A stretch of DNA of 56,714 nt from Lentisphaerota bacterium. Lineage in GTDB: Bacteria; Verrucomicrobiota; Lentisphaeria; Victivallales; Victivallaceae. The translations under genes and the position numbers were made by a program. The stretch covers positions 1 through 56,714 of the forward strand of contig SUWK01000009.1 of the NCBI GenBank assembly GCA_015061525.1. The letters are read 5' to 3'. Positions 50,373-56,714 of this stretch are shown here, piece by piece. The stretch's first letter is position 1. Every line of letters begins with the position of its first letter. Below the pieces are notes generated by a model that did not search any database, was not told the origin of the DNA, and saw only the letters and a program-made list of their open reading frames with translations.

Positions 50373-52609
50373 TTTCCTTTTCCTTTGAGCAGAAGAATAC
50401 GCTGAATGACCCATTCCCGTTTCTCATCGCTGCTTTTATTTGAGGCAAGCAGATCGTCGAGCAGACGGGTTTCCTGCCAGTAATCCACGGACGGCATGGC
50501 TTTCAGCATTTCCCGCAAAGTTTCAACATAACGCCAGTCATTTGCTCCGGCACGGATACCCTCAAAAACCACCGTCGGCAGCAGATTGCCTTCTTTGTCG
50601 TGATATGAGTAATTAGCCATCTGATAACCGCCGTGGAAATCATCGGCGATATATTCCGGATCATGCAGATGGGAAATATAATACACCCAAATCATGAATG
50701 CGTCAAGTTTGGTTTCCGCCGGGATAAAACCGGCAGCACGCCGGGTTCGGCAATAATCATCCCACCATGCGGGCCAGTCCATGCCCCAGAAAGGCTGTCC
50801 CCAGTTATGGACAGTGCGGCGGTAGTTGATCGCCTCCTCGCGGGTGATACGCTCGATCTCGGCACAGCCGACATCCAGTTCCGGGCGGAGCTGTTCGATG
50901 GTCAGCAGTTTGTACGCCGTGGAGAATGTGCGAACCTGCGGATTGACCTCTTTGCAAAAGCCCAGTTCCATTTTGGTGAACCAGCCGCGGAAACGCCACG
51001 CATTGGTCTCGTCGATAGTCCGGTCGACCGGGAACGCCGGTTCATCCATCATGTGCAGCAGATAATCCGGATAGTTCTTCTCTTTCATATGAGCGAACAT
51101 CTCCCTGACGATCTCTTTGTAAAGTTTGGCGGCTTCAGCAGGGTATTTACCTTCCGGAACAACATAATGCGGTTCACCGTAGGCACGGATCGTCTTGTAA
51201 TTTTTGTGCAGACCGAGCAATTCCAGCACCCGGCTGGCAAGCCGGTCATGGAAGGGGTTGAAAACGATCTTTTTGCTCATACCGGATTTGCGGTAACACT
51301 CAATATGGGCATCGGGAATATCGTAATTCATCACCAGTTTGCCGTCTTTGATATTGGCACTGACTTTGGCATCACCGAGATAGACGGAATTGGCACCGTG
51401 ATCGACCATATCGGCGTAATATTTGAGTTCCGGTTTGTGGTAGTAGCAGAACATATACGGTTTGCCGGTGACCAGTTTGAAAGGCAGAACTTCAAAAGTC
51501 AACGGCAGTTCCATTTTGGAATCATCAGCGGTGATGGTCACAGTACCTCTGTAAATACCCGCTTCAGCATTTTCCGGCAGACGGGTGAGCAAATTGAAAA
51601 GCCGGGGATGCTCCGGAGATGCCGCCACCGGGCGCATGGGATACTGCGGACGGGGTACAGTCCGGTAATAATCTCTGCCCCACATTATCCGCATGATCTC
51701 TGCCTCGCGGAGGTCAAAAATGGAATCCGGCAGAGCTTTGCCGTCAGCACGTTTCAGGGTGCTGACACTGACCTTGACCGCCTTGAAATTACGCAGGGAA
51801 CCGACTGCCAGAAAGAGTTCCTGCCCCTGACCGGGAGTGCTTTTCACTTTAAGTTCGTTCAACACCTCACTGCGGCGGATTTTTCTGCCCGGGGCGACTT
51901 CGCGTACCTCCTCCGGACGGAAAGGCACAAAACCGCGTGCCTTTTCTTCGGCAGTCGGAGTGAAAACGGTATCGTCAAGCAGTTGAAACTTGAAAATCAG
52001 TTTATTGTTGCGGCGGAAAGCCAGTATGCCATGCGGGAAAACGCATTTGGTGAATTTTGATCCGTCACGGATCTCCACTTTCGTTTCACTCAGAGGTTTA
52101 TCCTCAAACACCCGGAGATTGACAAACGTGGCGGCACCGGACGCATCGCTTATACCGGCGACCAGAAAACCGTCTTTGGCTCCGGCGGGGATGCGGTGTT
52201 CTCTGACACATCTGATCCACGGCAGAGAATCGGTTCCGGCATAGCGTGCCTTGCGCAGATAAAAGGTGTGCTTTTTGCCGTCGGCTTTGGTGTATTCCAG
52301 AGCGACGAAAGCGAAACCGTCACTTTTTCCGATGCGCATTCTGCCGTCGATTTTATCATTTTTACCGTCAAGTTTGTCGAAACGCATGGTTCCGTCAATA
52401 ATCACATTTTTTCCGGCAAGACCGGACAAGTCGATTTTTTTACGGATAGTTTGAGTGGTTTTGACCTTGGAGGAGAAGTTCCATCCCTGACCGAAAGCGG
52501 TCTGCACCTCTTTCACGGGCAATGCCGGGTCGATCTCCCAGGATGATGCAGCGATACTTCCGGCAAAAAGCACTGCTGCTGAAAAAATCGCAAACATTTT
52601 TTTGTTCAT
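50369..52609 (-). CDS. secreted GH123-like glycosidase (DUF4091 type), copy 2
   Basis: 746 residues, a clear paralogue of the gene just downstream, with long shared blocks throughout. Signal peptide at the N-terminus (MFAIFSAAVLFAGSIAA). Catalytic MDEP pair at about D522/E523 and the C-terminal FEGIRAGANDWRY motif. Divergence is strongest in the N-terminal 190 residues, suggesting different substrate contacts. Cotranscribed with copy 1 and probably with the pseudopilin upstream. Confidence 0.8.
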   Translation of the reverse strand: MNKKMFAIFSAAVLFAGSIAASSWEIDPALPVKEVQTAFGQGWNFSSKVKTTQTIRKKIDLSGLAGKNVIIDGTMRFDKLDGKNDKIDGRMRIGKSDGFAFVALEYTKADGKKHTFYLRKARYAGTDSLPWIRCVREHRIPAGAKDGFLVAGISDASGAATFVNLRVFEDKPLSETKVEIRDGSKFTKCVFPHGILAFRRNNKLIFKFQLLDDTVFTPTAEEKARGFVPFRPEEVREVAPGRKIRRSEVLNELKVKSTPGQGQELFLAVGSLRNFKAVKVSVSTLKRADGKALPDSIFDLREAEIMRIMWGRDYYRTVPRPQYPMRPVAASPEHPRLFNLLTRLPENAEAGIYRGTVTITADDSKMELPLTFEVLPFKLVTGKPYMFCYYHKPELKYYADMVDHGANSVYLGDAKVSANIKDGKLVMNYDIPDAHIECYRKSGMSKKIVFNPFHDRLASRVLELLGLHKNYKTIRAYGEPHYVVPEGKYPAEAAKLYKEIVREMFAHMKEKNYPDYLLHMMDEPAFPVDRTIDETNAWRFRGWFTKMELGFCKEVNPQVRTFSTAYKLLTIEQLRPELDVGCAEIERITREEAINYRRTVHNWGQPFWGMDWPAWWDDYCRTRRAAGFIPAETKLDAFMIWVYYISHLHDPEYIADDFHGGYQMANYSYHDKEGNLLPTVVFEGIRAGANDWRYVETLREMLKAMPSVDYWQETRLLDDLLASNKSSDEKREWVIQRILLLKGKGK

Positions 52610-52667
52610 TTATAAAACCCTTTTTTTCACTGTCATTTGGCAGTTTTCAAGACAACATTCCCCTGAC

Positions 52668-52693
52668 CGGCATGGGAAATGTATCCCATGCCG
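52668..52693. other. perfect hairpin between pseudopilin and GH123-like genes
   Basis: Ten-base perfect stem CGGCATGGGA / TCCCATGCCG with a six-base loop, preceded on the transcript by a second hairpin (CTCGTT / AACGAG, 52707-52721). No T-run, so probably an attenuator or RNA processing site that sets different levels for the genes on either side. Confidence 0.6.
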
Positions 52694-52743
52694 ATTATTT
52701 ATACAGCTCGTTTATAACGAGTTACACTTTCAAATACGATCTG

Positions 52744-53550
52744 TCAGAAACGGAAACCGTGCAGCAATGCACCCCATCTCTCCGGATCATCGCGCCAGTC
52801 ACCGGAACTGTAACCGGAAGGAGTTCCCAAGCCTTTCCACTCCGCATATTTGAGGGAACCGACATGACCATCCATGTAAACAATGTTGCTTGCGCCGGTA
52901 GTAGCGGAAGCTGCGGCATCATTTCTGCCGGTATCATTGTTGCGGGCACGGGCATCTATACCGCCGTGACGGAAAGCTGCCATATAAACTGCCTCAAGAG
53001 TCGGCAGAACAGTCGTACCGTTTTCAGCAACATAGATCGCGCTGGATGCGGAACTTACACAACCGAGCTTTCTGTTCGGTTCATTACACGGATAATAAGT
53101 ATTTGAACCGCCGCTGAAAAAGTGATTTATCGCATAATGGGTACGGCGGAAACCATACACTTCACTGTAGGCAAAAGGCATAGCTTCACTGGGGCAGACC
53201 CACACACCGCTCTCACGGGCATCGCGGTGACCGTTGTTGCCTGAAATGCCAAGCGGATACTGGAAGCTGACACCGTAAGGAGCACCGGTTTCAAAAGCGG
53301 TCAGATAACTGAACCAATACCAGCCGCCGTAGTTTCCGGGAGTGATATGGTCATCATTATCCCCTGAATACATAATGCCGGCAGTACCGATCTGTTTCAA
53401 ATTGCTGACACATGATGCCGCACGGCCGCGCTCACGGGCGGAGTTGAGTGCGGGCAGCAGGATAGCCGCCAAAATAGCAATGATGGCGATAACAACGAGC
53501 AATTCAATAAGAGTGAAACGCGCTTTTGTTTGGAAGAAATGCTTTTCCAT
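52744..53550 (-). CDS. type II secretion/type IV pilin-like protein (DUF1559-type pseudopilin)
   Basis: 268 residues from the ATG at 53550, preceded by AAAGGA; a TTG at 53616 with GGGGAGG upstream would add 22 residues. N-terminal prepilin signal: basic leader, [29 protein letters not shown]. Then [10 protein letters not shown] and the C-terminal [15 protein letters not shown] (H-x9-DG-like motif). The residue before the cleavage site is Arg, not Gly. Such proteins are numerous in Lentisphaerae and Planctomycetes, often beside glycosidases, and are thought to aid surface secretion. Confidence 0.88.
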   Translation of the reverse strand: MEKHFFQTKARFTLIELLVVIAIIAILAAILLPALNSARERGRAASCVSNLKQIGTAGIMYSGDNDDHITPGNYGGWYWFSYLTAFETGAPYGVSFQYPLGISGNNGHRDARESGVWVCPSEAMPFAYSEVYGFRRTHYAINHFFSGGSNTYYPCNEPNRKLGCVSSASSAIYVAENGTTVLPTLEAVYMAAFRHGGIDARARNNDTGRNDAAASATTGASNIVYMDGHVGSLKYAEWKGLGTPSGYSSGDWRDDPERWGALLHGFRF

Positions 53551-53782
53551 AATGATATCCTTTCCTGATTGTTTGTTTTTGCCGGAGTCTGTGTGAAACT
53601 TCAAAATATTCAACACAGTTACCTCCCCGACAATAGTTTTTTCCGGGATTTTCCGCCGGACAGCCCCTTATTAATTCTGTCTGCCGCATCTTCCCGGATA
53701 TACCGGAAACTAAAACCTCCTTTTTTATGGTTACCCTGTTAAAACTCCTTTCATTTTTAATTGTTCAATTATGCGTAAATTT
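53551..53782. other. intergenic region upstream of the pseudopilin gene
   Basis: 232 bases. Several AGGAG-like words occur on the minus strand (three within 120 bases) without good ATGs, and a small bulged hairpin lies near 53690-53710. I found no firm promoter. Confidence 0.4.
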
Positions 53783-55276
53783 CTAAAGGGAAATTTTTAC
53801 TGTATGTCTGCCCGGTGCAAGCCGGTGTTCCGTGCCGTTCAAAGTCAAATTGAGCGTCAAAGTATTTTCCACTTCGGCAATGCCGCCGGCAGTAACCAGA
53901 GATACCGTATTGCCGCCGAGTTTCAGATTGCGTATACCGCATTTGCCCTGCGTTGCCGGCGGATTCCAGCAAATACTCATATTCGCTGCATCAACTTTAT
54001 TCAGACCGATCACATCCTCGATCAGCAGCGAAATCGGTGCCAGAGCCGACCAGCCGCAGAAATCTTTGCGGCAGAACAAACCGCTCTTGGTCGTTGACGG
54101 CAACGGTTCCGTCGGACTGTAGCACTCCCAGATCGTGTGCGGCTCAACCTGATCGAAACACTCTTTCATCCAGTGGATCATCTGCAGTGACAACTTCCTT
54201 GCCAGAGCATTTTCACCAACCTTGCCGAGAGCTTTCATCGTCATATAAAACACCGGCAGCCACACTCCGCCGCGCCAGTACCCGCCAGCCGGATCAAAAT
54301 CCGGATCGCTGCGGCTGACACTGGGACAGGCGACAACTCCGCCGAGTTTTTCCGGATCAAGCAGAGTTTTCACCATTGCTCCGGTCTGTTCGGGCGTTGA
54401 CATTTGGGCGAATACCGGCCAGAATGACGCCGGGGTGAGCACCTTGATAAAACCGCCGAACCCGGGCCGGGAAAGCGTGCGGTCATAAAAACAGCCGTCC
54501 TCCGGATCAAAGTAATTACAAATGAGCTGCTTTTTGCTTTCGTACTGCTCCATGAACCAGGCAGCTTCATCCATTTTTCCGGCGATCATGCATAATTCAG
54601 CAACATCCCGGGCAAACATACCCTGCTGCGCCAGAGCATCCACCCACAGCATCATCTGATACGAACCGCGTCCGCGCGGGGTATTATCCATACCGCTGGG
54701 GTTGCCGCTCCACAAATATCCGTTGGGCAGCCGCCGGAGCATCACCGGTGCAGTACCGCTCCACGGCAGGTAATCTCCCGGTGCGGCACTGTTTTCACGC
54801 CACTTGTAATAGTTCTGCAGCACCTTGCCGGAAATGAGTTTCTCCACCCGTTCCCGGTTTCCGGTATGCCGGTAAAGTTCCAGCTCTGCCCAGCCGAAAA
54901 GCGGGGGATTATCCGGATGATGCACCTTGATACCGCACTCTTTGCCGCTGATTACCGCATAGAAATTATCCAACGTATTGGCTACCGGGTAAACATCATT
55001 GGCATAACACCCCCAAAGTGCCATGAAACAACTGTCCCATATCCACACTTTGTTGGTACAGCAGCCCTCTCCCAGATACGGCGAAAACGGCATTTCACAG
55101 GAGTTGTAAACATGTGACCAGGCAATACGCCATGCCTCACGATACAACTCCACAACCCCCGGATCATCTTCATAGACTGCTTCCGGCAGCTTTTCAAGCG
55201 GAAACTTTTCCGTCACCGGCGCAAAAAGCTGATTGGGGTCAGGTGTGCTGCTTATCTGCTCTCCGGGTATTTTCAT
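53783..55276 (-). CDS. glycoside hydrolase, MGH1/GH63-like (alpha/alpha)6 barrel
   Basis: 497 residues, no signal peptide. Motifs: TNKVWIWDSCFMALWG (about 73-88, substrate Asp region), GWAELELYRHTG, SGMDNTPR with a catalytic-type Asp, and GGYWRGGVWLPVFYM near residue 340, typical of GH63/trehalase-like barrels. The C-terminal 80 residues form a beta domain. Acts on an alpha-linked sugar, presumably in the cytoplasm. Coupled to the epimerase gene (TGATG). Confidence 0.85.
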   Translation of the reverse strand: MKIPGEQISSTPDPNQLFAPVTEKFPLEKLPEAVYEDDPGVVELYREAWRIAWSHVYNSCEMPFSPYLGEGCCTNKVWIWDSCFMALWGCYANDVYPVANTLDNFYAVISGKECGIKVHHPDNPPLFGWAELELYRHTGNRERVEKLISGKVLQNYYKWRENSAAPGDYLPWSGTAPVMLRRLPNGYLWSGNPSGMDNTPRGRGSYQMMLWVDALAQQGMFARDVAELCMIAGKMDEAAWFMEQYESKKQLICNYFDPEDGCFYDRTLSRPGFGGFIKVLTPASFWPVFAQMSTPEQTGAMVKTLLDPEKLGGVVACPSVSRSDPDFDPAGGYWRGGVWLPVFYMTMKALGKVGENALARKLSLQMIHWMKECFDQVEPHTIWECYSPTEPLPSTTKSGLFCRKDFCGWSALAPISLLIEDVIGLNKVDAANMSICWNPPATQGKCGIRNLKLGGNTVSLVTAGGIAEVENTLTLNLTLNGTEHRLAPGRHTVKISL

Positions 55277-56184
55277 CAGGCAAACTCCCGGGCATTTTCC
55301 GCAACTGCCGCGGTAACGGAATACTCCGGCTCCCAGCCGAGTTCGTTGACCGCTTTGAATATGTCAAAGCACATGTGTTCAGCAAGGAACGTCAAGCCGC
55401 CGCGGATATCTTCACCGTATTTGGCGATCATGGCATCAAAGCTCAATGAATTGAACTTCGCCTCTTTGCCGAGAGCTTCAGCGATGATCTCACAATATTT
55501 GCGAACCGTCACCGCGTTGGCTCCGCAGATGTTGTACGCTTCACCGACAGTTTCCGGATTTTCCACCGCCAGAGCAAACGCCCGTCCGAGGTCACGGACA
55601 TGGACTATCTGCAGCAGAGCCGAACCGCCGTCAAGCAGGTCAAGAGTTTTACCCGCCATGATATCGGCAATAAAATCATCACGTCTGCCGCCGATATTGT
55701 CCAACGGCAGCTTGCCCGGTCCGGCAATGCAGCTCGGCCGCAGAACCGTACCGCGCAAAGTTCCGGCGGCATTGGCTTCAAACATCGCCCGGTCAGCGGC
55801 GACTTTACCCATGAAACCATCGTAATCTTTCATACCCCACTGGTGATTTTCATCTGCCGGAATATACTGCAGCGGAGTGTAAACACCCACTGAACCACAC
55901 TGAATATAACGGTCGTACAAGCCGCTGAATTCAGAGAGGATCGCAATCGCCGCAACCGTCGGTACCGAGTCGATAACACAGTCATAATTGCCGGATTTCA
56001 AAGTTTCATACATGAAATCACGGTTGGTTTTGTCCCCGGTAATACGGGGCAGAAAAGCCACTTCGCGGGAAAAACGCGCATCCGGATTGCGGCTCATCAC
56101 CGTCGTATCAAATCCGGCGCGGCTGCACGCCAGAGCGATATTGTGACCTACCCAGCCGGTTCCGCCGATAACCAGAACTTTCAT
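55276..56184 (-). CDS. NAD-dependent epimerase/dehydratase (extended SDR)
   Basis: 302 residues. Rossmann start VLVIGGTGWVGHNIA (GxxGxxG). The active-site Tyr/Lys pair is not in a clean YxxxK; QCGSVGVYTP and MGKVAADRAMFEA fall in the expected regions, so an atypical SDR is likely. LRPSCIAGPG and VHVRDLGRAFALAVENP complete the family pattern. Probably acts on a sugar or sugar nucleotide in the glycan cluster. Six bases after the propeller-like gene. Confidence 0.83.
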   Translation of the reverse strand: MKVLVIGGTGWVGHNIALACSRAGFDTTVMSRNPDARFSREVAFLPRITGDKTNRDFMYETLKSGNYDCVIDSVPTVAAIAILSEFSGLYDRYIQCGSVGVYTPLQYIPADENHQWGMKDYDGFMGKVAADRAMFEANAAGTLRGTVLRPSCIAGPGKLPLDNIGGRRDDFIADIMAGKTLDLLDGGSALLQIVHVRDLGRAFALAVENPETVGEAYNICGANAVTVRKYCEIIAEALGKEAKFNSLSFDAMIAKYGEDIRGGLTFLAEHMCFDIFKAVNELGWEPEYSVTAAVAENAREFA

Positions 56185-56190
56185 AATTAT

Positions 56191-56714
56191 TTACTCCTCT
56201 ATTGATGGATAAAAGATAAACAACTGACTGATACGGTCATATTCACCAAGAAACAACTCTCCGTTTCTGCCAGTGGTCATCGCTTCAAAACGGTAACCAT
56301 TCCACGGACGTTCCGAACGCGCCAGCAGACATCCCAGATCAAGCAGTTCCCGCGTTTCATCATTATAACTTGCCAGATGAGCGCAGTCGTCGGCTTCACC
56401 GATGATCATGTAAATTTTCTTACCGGAACGGCTCATGCCGGTAATGCGGGTCTGCACGCACGGTTTGCCAAGCGTGATGACCTTTTCTTCAACTGTATCA
56501 AAGCGGAAAAGCTGTCCGGCATTGGTTCCGCCGTACAGTACCGTACCGCTTTTGTCGCTGCACCACGCGGTGACCTGATTATACAACTCCCAGCCTTTGA
56601 CGGATGAGGCACTGACATTCAATGCCCGGAACTCCTGCGTTTCCGGAGTGTAGCGAAAAATCCTGCCGTACAATCCTGCTCCGTAAACTCTGCCCTGACC
56701 ATCCAGCGTCAGCC
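56191..56714 (-). CDS. C-terminal part of a beta-propeller-like protein (partial)
   Basis: The frame stays open to the window edge, so the start is outside. About 174 residues remain, with repeated blade-like strands (GRIFRYTPETQEF, GTVLYGGTNAGQLFRFD, LFLGEYDRISQLFIFYP) as in quinoprotein- or lyase-type propellers. No catalytic motif seen. First visible gene of the glycan cluster; the rest lies beyond the edge. Confidence 0.65.
   Translation of the reverse strand, partial: LTLDGQGRVYGAGLYGRIFRYTPETQEFRALNVSASSVKGWELYNQVTAWCSDKSGTVLYGGTNAGQLFRFDTVEEKVITLGKPCVQTRITGMSRSGKKIYMIIGEADDCAHLASYNDETRELLDLGCLLARSERPWNGYRFEAMTTGRNGELFLGEYDRISQLFIFYPSIEE

Noticed and set aside
50633-52060. 475-codon open frame antisense to the second GH123-like gene
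   Set aside because: Exactly overlaps a well-supported gene on the other strand; no ribosome site or recognisable motif. A composition shadow.
1-56714. CRISPR array or transposase genes
   Set aside because: No regularly spaced direct repeats and no transposase motifs seen anywhere in the window.

Overview
The window reads as chromosome of a Lentisphaeria (Victivallales-like) bacterium. Taxonomy is inferred, not searched. It rests on a prepilin-type protein with [16 protein letters not shown], an SCVSNLKQ motif and a C-terminal MDGHVG motif (DUF1559-like), tandem GH123-like glycosidases with other sugar enzymes, and a diderm-type gene set. Most genes have clear AGGAG-type ribosome binding sites, and most promoters found by eye share a TTGnnn / 16-17 bp / TATATT pattern.

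1-29,990 is mostly housekeeping. A minus-strand run holds aroE, prepilin peptidase, a dCMP deaminase and a heptose-phosphate adenylyltransferase. On the plus strand follow a lipoprotein overlapping ppk1, a sodium:solute symporter and a lactate permease. Next come a cytidylate kinase-like/BON protein, a nitrilase-GDPD fusion and a metallophosphoesterase lipoprotein. A long minus-strand operon runs gyrA-folP-cdaA-cdaR-PpiD-like-speD and ends in a shared terminator. After it lie a DMT transporter/esterase pair, htpG, and a DUF349-type coiled-coil gene.

30,069-43,600 looks like a genomic island downstream of tRNA-Ala(CGC). It begins with a truncated tyrosine recombinase, three tandem 8-bp repeats and hairpins. 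An inovirus Gp2/YagK-YfjJ-type Rep follows, then a small unknown gene and a DUF3791/DUF3990/HTH three-gene cassette. The rest is a large minus-strand type I restriction-modification operon: HTH regulator, hsdM, four-helix-bundle protein, a 22-codon sORF, a nucleotidyl-cyclase-like protein, hsdS, an unknown protein, a Bro-N/Fic fusion and hsdR. Nearly every junction in it is an ATGA or TGATG overlap. The Fic gene is bracketed by a 23-bp direct repeat that duplicates the start of hsdR, which marks it as an inserted cassette.

43,598-56,714 is a glycan-use cluster on the minus strand: the end of a propeller-like protein, an NAD-dependent epimerase, an MGH1/GH63-like glycosidase, a pseudopilin, two paralogous GH123-like glycosidases, an amidohydrolase, a PHP phosphoesterase, an MFS transporter and a broken small gene. 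The expected job is export of glycosidases, cleavage of amino-sugar-containing glycan and uptake of products.

The best candidate for something undescribed is the composite hsd operon, with its cyclase-like gene, coupled sORF and Fic cassette inserted between hsdS and hsdR.
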